NCBI GenBank assembly: GCA_964036275.1
Contig: OZ038433.1
Span: 34,071,336 to 34,135,335, forward strand
Direction of reading: 5' to 3'
From: Litoditis marina
Lineage: Eukaryota; Nematoda; Chromadorea; Rhabditida; Rhabditidae
DNA length: 64,000 nt
Part shown: one piece after another, positions 23,162 to 34,751 of the stretch
How the letters are laid out: each line of letters opens with the position of its first letter
How positions within the stretch are numbered: the first letter of the stretch is position 1
The notes under the pieces: generated by a model
Database searches by the model: none
What the model was told of the DNA's origin: nothing
The model's input: the letters and a program-made list of their open reading frames with translations, nothing else
Made by a program: the position numbers and the translations under genes

Positions 23162-26004
23162 ATGTCCAATATCACACATTGCAAAGAGTTCGAAATGTAC
23201 CCACTTACATTCATTTTCATCATGAGAACTATATCTGTGATCTCCGTCGCTCTCAATGTGTTTTGTGCCTATTGCATTGTTTTCAAATCTACGCAAGTTG
23301 CAATTTACAAATGGTTCCTGCTTGCTTACCACATGCAGTGTACACTGTTGGACTTCGTGTTAACCAGTGGTTCGGTGAGTTTTATGAAGTTTGCTTACGG
23401 AAGTTTATCACATCGTGATCAGATTTTGTCCCAAGTGACCCGCGGTGTCCTCGTGACAATAAAACACCGCCAAATCACATGCCTATTGACTTCAATGAAA
23501 GACAGACACGTTTTATGTACAGCACGGAATGATTATATTTGTTAGATACAATAACAATGAACCCGACCACATGATAATCAAGAATCAAGGTAATGTTTGT
23601 AGTCATCTAAGGTCCTTAGGGATGGAAGATATATTGACTTAAGAAACGAATTCTCCAGATACCAGTCACATTTCTCCCTTTCGTAATGGGATATTCCGCC
23701 GGATTCCTCTATACCATTTTTGGAATAAGTCACAAGGTAATATTTATCTGATTCTTGCAAACTTCACGATTCCTCGTGAAATTGACTGAAAAAGGGAAGC
23801 ATGAGTTCAACAGGATTCTTCAGCGGTTTGCAGCCTTTTTTCACGAACGTTCATGATTAAGAAACGCAAACCATAGTACACTTTAGACATGAATTATTAG
23901 TAGAAACTCGGTTGAAACCACCTGGTATAGATAAACAATCTCTATGTAATTCACCAGGAACAACAGATAATCTTTAAACAAAAAATAAAGTTAGGCCTAA
24001 TTGCTCCAAATCAGTTCAAATGAAATTCTAAAGAACAGGTCCATAGAGTAGGTATGTATCAACTTCCAACTAGAATACATCGTCGAGATTTAGAGACAAA
24101 ACGATGCAACTTTTGAAGACCAACAAGTATTTCTTTATAAAATTTGAAACTTTATTGTTTTACTAAAAACTTTACCGTTTATGTAATGAGTTAATTTTAT
24201 TTATTTAAACCCTAACATGTATTATTCTATCGACAACCATTAAATTTTCTCTTTCTAATACCATTATTCATCATCTTCCAGTATTTGATCGTGCTACTGT
24301 ATACCAGCATTACGCTGTGTCTGGTCGCGGTGGTTCAACTGTTCTTCATTCGCTGGCAGCTCATTCTCTCCTCTGATCAAAGACTTCATATGAATAAAAC
24401 TGGACAAATGATTTGTGTGGCCATTATGTACATAGGATTCGCGGGTCCCTCCTGTTATCAGGCGATCGTTCCCAGCAATGATCCCCAGGAGTTGGCGGAT
24501 CTTCGAAAGGTAACACCAACGTGGTGGGGACGCTTATATAGGATCTAGCAAACCGTTGTGGACCGGTCAATTTTTTTATAGTGGAGCTTGACGAGCGGCC
24601 AGCTGATCTGCGTGTTCTTGATCCACACAATCATTCCTATTCTGGACCGCTCGCATACGGTTTATCCAAAAAACTGAATAAAACTCCGTACGTGAAATTA
24701 TATGACATCATTATGTTGAATATGCAGCAGAACCACAGTCATTCGAAAAATACATTATTTATCATTCCAGACGTACACCTGTGCCAACCTTCCGTTGGAA
24801 CACGAAGCAGTTGTCTACTTCTCGTGGGCTACCATGGAGAGTTACATGTGGATGTGTTGTTTTCTTATTGTGCTGGGAACAGTGATAACCATCACATTCA
24901 TTGTTCATTCAGCATGGCTGCTCTGTTCAGAAAACACCAACTTGTCCGCCGCCACACGCAAACTACAATCCCGATTCTTGTATGCACAGTGTTTTCAGGT
25001 ACGTTGTGCCATGACGTGAGAACAATTTTTCAACGAGAGACGGTTTGTAGTCGTTTTAACAAGAGCTGACTCTTTTGTTCAATTCTTACTAAGATTGTAT
25101 GACATGTATTTGAGCTATTCAAACGGTGGAAAATCTCGCATGCGCTTTGTGAGCATAAAACCGTCGTCGATCTTCTATGTGAAAACCGTATTGTGCTCAT
25201 TGCAACTCTAGTGTGTTTGATTCGGTTTCCTTGTTTCCAATTTAAACCCATTAGCAACGCTCTGGGGGTGTCAAATTTTCTGAACATGGAAAACTGCAGA
25301 ATTTCTTTGCTGATTTGATCTTTGTTGTCTTTGAGCTTTCAGAATGCAATCGCTCTTTGCAGATAAGCCTTCCGATGCTCGTACTCAGCATACCATGTAT
25401 TTATATATTGCAAGTCATGATTAATCATACATTTGGTGTACAACGTGAGTGGGTAAAATAATTGATCTGGGAAATGTAGGTTTTTCCTACAGAAAAATCT
25501 ATTGAATGAAAGGTTGTATGAATGGTTGTACTATTTACAGAATTGACATTATAAGCACAGAAATCGCTCCCCGACTAGGTCAAATGGGGATATTTTCTGA
25601 ATTTGACGAAAATTTCAAAACCTAATCCGTTCCTTATATAGTCCACAAGTTGTGTACTCACAAAAATACTTAACTTACGACACCGAAGGAGTGAATAATC
25701 TCAATAAAACCAAATTAACATGAGCTAACAAGCTAGAAACTGGAAAACAGTTGCTCACAATTGAAACATTGCTGATTCTAATTTTCACATTTACCCAAAT
25801 TGAGGATGACGTTTTGCAGAATGGACAAACACTGCGCTGATCATAATGGCATTCCATGGACCAATTAGCTGTCTGTCTATCCTGTTCATGAATGCTCCCT
25901 ACCGTCAGTACATCTGGAGCCTCCTGGGAGTACCCAGAACGTCTTCATTGCCTCAGGCAGCCTTCAGCAACAGACCTGTCACACTCACCGCCACACAACA
26001 CTGA
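23162..26004 (+). CDS. srh/sri-type chemoreceptor D
   Basis: Complete receptor of 337 aa in six exons: 23162-23374, 23659-23736, 24282-24509, 24771-24998, 25363-25444 and 25820-26004. Exon lengths 213, 78, 228, 228, 82 and 185 match the scheme of receptors B and C. It begins MSNITHCKEF; the first transmembrane region is followed by FKSTQVAIYKWFLL; exon 2 encodes IPVTFLPF and a GISHK end; exon 3 has FFIRWQLIL; exon 4 ends ATRKLQSRF; exon 6 carries MAFHGPISCLSIL and NAPYRQY. It belongs to a second subgroup with receptor E, clearly diverged from A-C. No disabling change was seen. Expected to be a sensory-cilium G-protein-coupled receptor. Confidence 0.92.
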
Positions 26005-27747
26005 ACATTTTCAATGAAACACTGACACATGTATACTTAGATTACAGAGAGAATGGCAGCTTATGTTTATCGTTGTGTATCATATAACAACAACAAGATC
26101 TAGAAAAAAAACTATCCTTCTATAAGCGAGCTGGACTCAAGCAAAGGTACATGTAACCTTTCCGGATTCGAGGCCTCAGCTTCTTTCGAATAAGTTATAA
26201 GTACGTGAGCAACTCACCAGTTCCGTGCAACGGTAACGTGAAAAAGTTCTGCAACTTATACACAAGTGTTTTTTCTCACTATGATCTTTACAAGCATTGT
26301 ACTTTTTTCTTGAGGAAAAAGGTTCATCTTGTTTTACATAGCTATTCGCTGAGTTAGAACCGGAATTTACCCATATCGATTATTCACAATTATGAAATAA
26401 TCTATCGCATGTTGTGTGTTACAGGTGTTTTATGACATCTGTTTTCGAATAAATCAGTTAATTTACACCAAACACAGAATAACAGAACCTAAGGCTCACT
26501 TCTGATTCATTTTTCGAAGAGAGGGTTCTCTCAAACACACGATTTTATTCACACTATACAATCGTACAAACGGAATTATTCGTTGATTATCATGTAAGTA
26601 TTACAACATGGATTGCTTCACCTATCATTTTTGAAGGTTTGGTATTACAAATTTGTTGATGTTCCGTACAAGTTTGAGATATGTTCACGCTACCTAAACG
26701 TGCAAGTCAGGCTATCCTACGCACTCTGGTCAATAAAAGTTGTTTGTCTCCTCCTTCGATAGTCGACTAGAAATTATGCCAGAAATATAGCAAAAACATT
26801 TTGAAAACTACAAGATATGAACTATGATAGAGAAATGGATATGACGCACTAACATTTCCATTGATCCATTCTTGATTCGATTAGGTAATCTGTAGGTGAA
26901 ACAGCGTTATCATTCTATACTGTGTCTGGGTCGGCATAGTACTCTTTATTCTCGTTTGCAAGTGAAGAAGTTGATACAAAACCTTCCTTCGTTTTCCGTT
27001 GTTGTCATATGTCTTGCGTTTTTTCAGCATATGTTCTGAAAACCACTATGTTTATTTCTGTACAATGAGTTAAACCCTGACGAATATCTCGGGAAATCGT
27101 TTTGTAAACACAAGGCGTATTCTATACTAGGAGTAAATTGAAATGTCACGTAAAGTTAGCATTCTAATGAGGCCTCGTGCATATTGTCATTGCGCGTTTC
27201 AGAGTTCTGCCGTGTTTAACATGTTTCACGTGACTGTGCAATTGCCTAACATCATACCTGAGTCCACTAATTGAACAGCATTTTCATCTCTGGCATTAAC
27301 CAATTCTGGCAACATTCTCTCATGAAGCAAATAAAGTGAACATCTCCCTTATCGTATTGTGAATAAGCTTTTTTATTGAATTTATTTATGTACACAATCA
27401 ATGCACGTAAATTAAACGACAAAAAGTCTTCATTTGGTCTAGTTTCTCGCGTCAGACCCTAATGGTCACCAGCTGTTTTACCAAAACATCTTCTAATTTT
27501 TCACTTTCTTGTTGGTAATTGTCGTGTTTTTCCGATAATACGACAATCTAGGTAGATATCTTTTATCAGTCAAAACCTAATGCATGATGCGTCGTCTTCA
27601 AAACATGGTAAATTATAGTGATCATCGTGATGCAAAACACAGGCAAAACATAAGATGAATCAAATTACAGGTTTGCATGTCGAGAAATTAGTTGTTTGTC
27701 ACATAATTTTTCCATTATATGGGCTTATTGAACGACCACCACCTGAG
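26005..27747. other. intergenic between receptors D and E
   Basis: No gene seen. It contains a MITE copy at 27125-27250; the rest is AT-rich spacer without recognisable RNA genes. Confidence 0.45.
27125..27250. mobile_element. CACGTGA-ended MITE, copy 2
   Basis: Shares GTAAAGTTAGCATTCTAATG and TGTTTAACATGTTTCACGTG with the other three copies, in the same order and spacing. Confidence 0.75.
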
Positions 27748-27755
27748 TATAAAAA
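27748..27755 (+). promoter_or_regulatory. candidate TATA box of receptor E
   Basis: TATAAAAA 52 bases before the chosen ATG at 27807, leaving room for a short leader. Confidence 0.4.
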
Positions 27756-29575
27756 CAGTTGGAGCAACAAAACTATCGAAGAACTACTCTGAATCTCCTG
27801 GAAAAAATGTCGAACCAAACTGAGTGTGGCGAGTTTGACCTCAACCCCATCCACTACGTCACAACCATGCGAGTCGTCTCAGCAATATCAATGTCCACGA
27901 ACCTCTTGTGCTTCTACTGCATCATCTATCAATCTGCTCACAACAACATTTATAAGTGGTTTCTTCTGACATATCAGATGCAGTGCTTCGTGCTGGATCT
28001 GCTCTTGACCGTGGCATCGGTGAGTGGTTCATAGAATACACCAAGAATTATGTTTGTTTTGTTGTGACAAAGCAAAAAACGTGAGTGAAAAAATTTCAGT
28101 AGTTGTGCATCACACTTTTTTGCGCTTTCGAATTCTGATGTGCTCTGGAAGTTTCACGTTACGTTTGACTAACAGTGAAGAAAATGGAAATATTCGATTA
28201 CCGGTCTGAAAAACTATAAAACTAGTCACAATGGGTTTCATGTTTTTTCTAGGGCTTTCTCACCAACCCAATCTCACCAATGAACTGACAAACTGAGGTG
28301 TTTATGAAAAGAAATGTATGCAAATCTAGGTTGCAACTTGATTATGAAAATGAAAGTGTCGCTGTACTCAGACATCGCGTCGAGTACCGCCTAAAAATAG
28401 CTCAAGTGACACTACCGGCCGAGAAGCGCGGGACTACCGCCGAAGAATAACCTGTCAAGACAGACAGAGAGCACTGCTGTCAGTAGTATTGCTGAATATG
28501 TTATCGATTGATAAATGTTTGCGAACCAGTTGCCCGTTCTATCATGATATTCCGTTTTAGATTCCTGTCATTTTGCTTCCTTTCGCTCTTGGTTATTCGG
28601 CTGGGATCTTCTATACTTTATTAGGAATAAGTCACAAGGTTGGTGCACACATCATTGCTGTGCAGTTGTTGAATATGGGTCGTAGTTACAAAAAGTTATT
28701 AGCACCACGAGATTGCGACAAAAACCAATGTGCTAATTGGGAAAAATGGTTGCATGGTTGCCTTCACTTATATTTCCATAGTAATGTAAGAGAGAGACAG
28801 TTGACAAGTTAGCATGTGCATACTTGTTTACATGAACTGAAGTCACGCCAATGTGTACTTACCATGGGAATCTAATTGAAAAAGGAATGGAGGTCCCTTG
28901 TCTTTCCATGGCAATTGGAAATTGCAGAATGCCGTTGTTGAATGCATTTCGACTGATTGCAGCAAGACATTCAACGTGACTGTTTTGACGAACAAAGCTG
29001 ATATTTGAAGGGGACCGAATGGGGGGGGTCTTGATCTTCGTTCTAAATCATTAAGTTCAGGCGCAAAATTAGCCTGCCTGGTTTACGTATTGAAAATTAG
29101 TCTAGGGAAAGTTTGGGAAAATTGTACATTTGGGTGATTGTACTACGGGTCTGATTCCACCCTATTTTGGCTCAAAGGGGAGAGGGGCACTTGTACAAGA
29201 AACCCGAAAGTTTTTCGACGATTTCAGTAGTTTTTAATAACCCAAATCGTGTTCAAAACATTGATTGAGAGGTAATGGCAAAAAAACTTGTTCAATCCTG
29301 AATTGTTTTCCAGTACCTCATAACTCCCATCTTCACGTCAGTTACCGTTACAATGGTATCTGTTGTTCATCTTTTCTTCGCCAGATGGCAACTTATTCTG
29401 CCTGCGAAACATTTTCTGCAACTATCCCATCGCGGTCGAAAACGGTTCGCTGCCATCACGTACATCGTTTTTGCGCTGCCCAGCACCTATCTCTTGGTTG
29501 TGCCAAATAACAAACCAGAGGCAAACGACTAACGAGCGTGAGTTTCGATCATACACAGAGTCGGCGAAATAGAAA

Positions 29576-29774
29576 ATAGTGTCGTCGCCAACGGAAAGGC
29601 GGGAGGGTACTGTATATCTCAAATTCCGCTGTGTAGGGTCGCATATGTTCGATTCCGAAGCGTATCGAATACGCACTCTTGTAGCGTAGTGGTTGGCCCT
29701 GCTACGAGTCTTTTCCTCGCAGGTTCGATTCCGCCGAGAGATGAAAAAGTTATAAATTTGGCACACACTATAGT
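29576..29774 (+). mobile_element. tRNA-derived SINE-like element, copy 2
   Basis: Best-preserved copy: begins ATAGTGTCGTCGCCAACGG, has an RNA polymerase III A-box-like TAGCGTAGTGG near 29686 and a B-box GGTTCGATTCC near 29722, and ends in CACTATAG. The tRNA-like part does not fold convincingly into a functional tRNA, so I do not call a tRNA gene. Confidence 0.7.
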
Positions 29775-30290
29775 GTCCTTTTTTGTTTCGCTAGTTCGAA
29801 TTCCACGTGCGATTAATGATTTCTAGCTTCCATAGTCGCATACAACAATTCATACGACGTCGCAATCGCTCGTTTAACTGAACATTGTTGTACGCCATTT
29901 TATAATTTTATAGATGCAGCTGGAAACTTGTTCAATACACATGTTTTCCCCAAATATTCAGCTGCCTCATGGATTCTGAGTGATCAGAATCTGAACGCAG
30001 CCTTTTGAATAGGAGATGACAGAATCTCAGACACAGCATGCTGAGCAAACACCACAAAACTTTCAGAATACTCCCAAAGGCAGTAGAATCAAAATACAGA
30101 CACAACAGAACGGGCCAAACGAGAGCGGCCCCACGACCATTACAATGTGAAATTGGCATTCTTTCACTGTTCTAGAACAAAGGGTAAATCTGACCACACA
30201 CATCGTTTTACCTTTTACTTGTTTCGTATTGGAAATTGGAACTTCGTTCTAGAACAGTAATAATTAACCCATTTACATGATTTGAATGAC

Positions 30291-30428
30291 CAGAGGCTGT
30301 ATGCATGAAACACGGGCCGGGTTGGAATGCTATCCCGAGCTCGATTCGGCTATTTCCCGACCAATTCAGTTTGGGATAGCATGTAGCATCCCAACCCGGC
30401 CCGGGATGTTTCATGCATACGGCCTCAG
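30291..30428. mobile_element. palindromic MITE (CCGTATGC ends), copy 2
   Basis: Second copy of the element at 4708-4844: CAGAGGCTGTATGCATGAAA at the left, TTTCATGCATACGGCCTC at the right, the same inner CTATCCCGAGCT block, and a small internal duplication (GATAGCATGTAGCATCCC). It lies in intron 3 of receptor E. Confidence 0.8.
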
Positions 30429-31508
30429 GCTTCTTTCTGATGAAGGTAGGTTCTGTTCAGTTGTTCACCTGTGCAAGTGCTCCGTTCCAAATGGAGAAAA
30501 TGATATTCTTCGCATGGACGGATCTGCATGTTTACCTCTACATGTGCTGCGTACTTATGGCTGTCGGATTAAGCCTCGCCCTCTTTTTTGTGATTCACGC
30601 CGCCTGGCTTCTGCTCACCGACAGTGCACACTTGTCCAAAACGACACGCAAAATACAGAGTCGAATTTTGTTCGCTCAAATTGTACAGGTACGTGACAAT
30701 TGAAGGCGATCGATAGGTAGACATTTCTATTCGGACACGGACTGCTCTCATTAGTTTGGCTCAGACAACAGATATGTAAATCCCTTTACGTAATCTCACT
30801 CACAGCATAAAAACATAAGGTTCTAAGCACTAAGCAAACAACTACTTTGACTTTTCTACTTTTGCTCCCAACACAATCAACACTTTTTGATTCGTGGACA
30901 GATGGATAGAGAGAAAAAAGAAGGAAGTATGCTATTCGTAAACTGCCTTTTCGGCAGCTATACATTACAGATAGCCATACCCGTGAGCGTCATAATGACT
31001 CCCGGCTTCTTCATTCTACAGATCATTTTAAAACAAACTTTCGGAGTTCAGGGTAGGTTCTCATACATAATTCCAAAGTCAAATGTATTTTGCCCATAAG
31101 TGCTAACCGTAACTCAAATTATTGAAGAGTGAGGTAGGGTTCAAAAGAATCAAAAGTATTGTCCGTACAAACTTTTTTCAATGACGTGGGCTTGCTTTTT
31201 TTCTGTTTTATCGATTATTCATCTTTGCTCCATTTCGGGAAAAAAGAATGACATCGATAATTAAGGAACTTTACGAATTTAATAATGAATCCACAATCCA
31301 ACGGTGGATTATTTTTCATATTTCAGAGTTGACCAATACATGCTTCATCATTATGTCGATGCACGGAAGTATCACCGCCATCACTATATTGATGTTGAAC
31401 ACATCCTATAGAAAGTATATTGTGAATGCTATAGACAATAAGTATTCCCGCATATTCAAAAGATCCAATGTCACCTCCTCTGCTAGATTCTTTGTTCAGA
31501 AAAAATGA

Positions 31509-31813
31509 ACTTGTCATGCTTGTATGACTTCGAGCGATGTTATTAGTTATAAGTACCACTCTTAGTTACGCCGATCACCTATGGAAGTTGGCGGCCACTG
31601 GCCGGCGAGATGGCGGGTTTGCGGAGTATCCTCAGCGAGTAGCCACCACATTCCAGAAACTCGCAGAGATAGATTTGTAATTATTGCAGTTCATATAATC
31701 TTCGTGGATAAGGAACGTAATATTTTCCGTATGCACTTCTATAGATACAATGAGTCAACTGAGATACTAAAAATTTCCCCATGACCTATTGATGTTAGAT
31801 GCTTTCATCTGTT
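31509..31813. other. intergenic, no gene seen
   Basis: Short spacer after receptor E before the tandem duplication. Confidence 0.4.
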
Positions 31814-32742
31814 TGGGGACTCGGTTTATTCCTCGATTATTTCAACTGTGTATCAATTAGGAGAATAAGATTATTATCATGATGAGGAATATATCCCCGA
31901 TGATGAAATTGGCCGGTATTACAAACTTGTGTTGAAGAAGGACGATTGTGTGCACCAATCTCGTGTCAGCGGTCCTTTAAACTGGAATTGAAAAATGTAG
32001 TGCAGTTTAAAGGACTGAACCGTTGCGATTGGACCACATAATCGTCCTTCTTTAAGAATATTAATTCAGCTAGTTATGATTTCGCACTTTCCACACTCAC
32101 TGGTCGGTAGTTAATCCAATTGAATCTGAGTTTTGCGGTGCTTTTCGAAATTTCCAAATTAGTGCAAGTTTGAGAGACGGAAAACAACAGAAGTTTAGTG
32201 CTGATTCCACGGAGATTTTCCAATCATTACAAGTTATTTGTTTAACTTCCCGCTGCTGTTGAGAGACATTCAGAAAACGTTTCAGCTGGTTGTATACATT
32301 TCTAAAAGGTCCCATCTATAAAGCTACAAAAAAATCCCTTTGGGGACTCGGTTTATTCCTCGATTATTTCAACTGTGTATCAATTAGAAGAATAAGATTA
32401 TTATCAAGACGAGGAATATATCCCCGATGATGAAATTGGCCGGTTTTACAAACTTGTGTTAAAGAAGGACGATTGTGTGCACCAATCTCGTGTCAGCGGT
32501 CCTTTAAACTGGAATTGAAAACTGTAGTACAGTTTAAAGGACTGAACCGTTGCGATTGGACCACATAATCGTCCTTCTTTAAGAATATTAATTAAGCTAT
32601 TTATGATTTCGCACTTCCCACACTCACTGATCGGTAATCCAATTGAATCTGAGTCTTGCGGCGTCTCGCCGTTGAGATACTCAGAAAAAGTTCAAGCTGG
32701 TTGTATACATTTCTAAAAGGTCCCATCTATCAAGCTACAAAA
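31814..32742 (+). repeat. 527-base tandem duplication with an internal hairpin
   Basis: TGGGGACTCGGTTTATTCC begins both copies (31814 and 32341) and similarity continues to the shared end GGTCCCATCTAT. The second copy has lost roughly 120 bases near 32655. Each copy contains inverted arms (AGGACGATTGTGTGCACCAA and, about 65-115 bases on, TTGGACCACATAATCGTCCT with GTTTAAAGGACTGA), giving a long imperfect stem. No ORF is maintained, so this is probably a duplicated foldback repeat. Confidence 0.8.
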
Positions 32743-33203
32743 AATTCAATCCCCATAAGCTCTCTGCAGAAGGACCAAACTGCAAACACTGTACTGTAAA
32801 ACCAAATGTTTGTTCTACAAGATGTTCCAATGAACCGAGATTGCCTGAAAATTATTTATTTATTATGAATGAGGAAAATTAGGAATGAAACGTGTGATTC
32901 TAGAAGGTAAAAGGGTGTACATGTTCTTGATAGGAGGACGACACAATAGTTGGACATATGATTTAATTATGGGGCTAACCAAACTTGTAGTCGTGGCATA
33001 ATCAACAAGCACGACAGAGATTCTTAAGTATAAAATACTAGTATTAAACTACAAACACCCACGGAACCGAATGGAAGGACAGCCGGAATACACAGATGAT
33101 ACCGTTTCAGCCGACCACCCGTTGCACGACCTATCGCTCCGTATCAAAACCGACTATAAAATTGTCATGAAATTCCGAGAAAAAACTGTTCTTGGCTCCG
33201 AAA

Positions 33204-34337
33204 GTGTGCGTGTACAAAATACGACACACCGAATTCGAGCCCGCAATCAAAAATATTTGGGCGCGAAAGTACCGTAATTCAAATTTTTAACTACTGTAGT
33301 TAAGAACATTCCAAAATTATGCTGTTTTGGTTTGTTTTCTCAGAATTTGAATAGAGTTTCAACACGGAATAGTGATTTCCCATGAATATTATCGATTGTT
33401 GAAGCAAGTAAAGTGTAATTTAAGAAAAGAATTCAAATTCAAAACAGTATTAAAGCGTTCACACACCGTCATGTAAATTTGAAATGGTCGTGCTATAATG
33501 CTCTATGATTTTTTCACTGCTCTCCTCGTATATTTCTGAGCTAGCTGTGTTTCAAGCGAATACCAGTGAGCACGGCGTCATCGAATAACTTAACATGTAC
33601 ATGTTGATACTGGATCTTCGTGTGGCAATTAACCACGATAACATTATACTCACTCGTATTCTTCCAAACCAGATTCCAGTTTTGTCAAGAAATTGTAGTG
33701 TAGTATTACTCAGTTAGTTAACAGTGGACTCATCAACGTTTTGTGAATGTTCAACCGTCTTCAAAGTCTCAATTTGCGAGTCAGTCTTTAAAGTGAACAA
33801 GGGCACATTTAATATTGTCTCCTTGAATGGTTCCACCAGCGCTGATTTGGTGAACTATCTTTCTAGAAAATATTTGATTTTTTAATTGAGGACTAACTGT
33901 AGTTTAAAGTGTGGTTAGCTCAAAAATATCCCATAATCTTTGTATACGTTGCCTATATTATCAACCCCAATTGAAGATGTGGTGTTAGGGACTTGGTTAT
34001 ACTTATTCTGTGCTAGCTTCCCCAAACAAAATACAATCAATTATTTCGTTTTGGATACAATAAACAAACATAATCGGCTTCGTTCTCTCTTATTATCTCA
34101 TCTGTGAATGAAGGTGTTCGATTACTTACAACAACTCCCGCAACAACCATGAGATTTATTCGTTATTAAATAATTTCCGTGATCCTTATTGAGAAAGTGA
34201 TAAAACCAGCAAGAACTTCTCAAAAAATAGAAAGTTCTTAACTACCGTAGTTAAAAATTCGAATTACGGTAGTTTCGCGCCCAAATATTTTCGATTGGAG
34301 GCGCAACTTTGGTGTGTCGTATTTTGTACACGCACAC
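33204..34337. mobile_element. 1.1 kb element with ~107-base terminal inverted repeats
   Basis: Left arm 33204-33312 (GTGTGCGTGTACAAAATACG ... TTGGGCGCGAAAGTACCGTA) and right arm about 34231-34337 are inverted copies with few differences. The interior (about 920 bases) has no long ORF; the small ORF 33071-33277 overlaps the left arm and is not a credible gene. Non-autonomous DNA element. Confidence 0.8.
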
Positions 34338-34751
34338 TCATACTCATAATCTTGTACTCATAATCAAGTCATAATCAAAATTAGAATTACTCTGTGTCTT
34401 TTTTGTTTTTACTATGTCGTCTTTTGCATTTCATGGACCCTGGTACCGAATAACACTCACTCATCCACTCAATATTCATCATCATCACTCATTTGAATCA
34501 AGATTTTTCAAATAAAACTGATAATTTGATCAATAAAGAGTTTTTTGAAGAGAAATTAATTTATCTCAACGGTTGGCTTACGGTAGGTGTGCAGTGTACG
34601 CAATGGTATTCACGCGCGAATTTTTAGGATTTGAATTATTCAACTTCATTTATCGATCGGAGCCCATTTTGTTTTGTATTGTTACGATTTACCATAATTT
34701 CATTGTGTTCACCTATTTATTGCAGTTTTAATCACGTAATTTTCAGTTTGA

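Larger units (their letters stand above)
27807..31508 (+). pseudogene. srh/sri-type chemoreceptor E, probable pseudogene
   Basis: Six exons align with receptor D: 27807-28019, 28561-28638, 29314-29537, 30461-30688, 30971-31052 and 31327-31508. Five have the family lengths and phases (213, 78, 228, 82, and a 182-base last exon ending TGA). Exon 3 is broken: an in-frame TAA at 29530-29532 is followed by a donor that makes the exon 224 instead of 228 bases, so the next exon would also be out of frame. The rest looks conserved (MSNQTECGEF start, FFARWQLILP, TTRKIQSR, MSMHGSITAITIL), so inactivation is recent, allelic, or a sequence error. Intron 3 has gained a SINE-like element and a palindromic MITE, the latter ending only 32 bases before exon 4. 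Confidence 0.8.

Noticed and set aside
29680..29745. tRNA gene (A box and GGTTCGATTCC B box)
   Set aside because: The arms do not pair into a full cloverleaf, and the same unit recurs within a longer repeated element at two other sites, so it is a tRNA-derived SINE-like element.
33071..33277. 68-codon ORF upstream of orc-5
   Set aside because: Its 3' half is the left arm of an inverted-repeat element, and no family or splice support exists.
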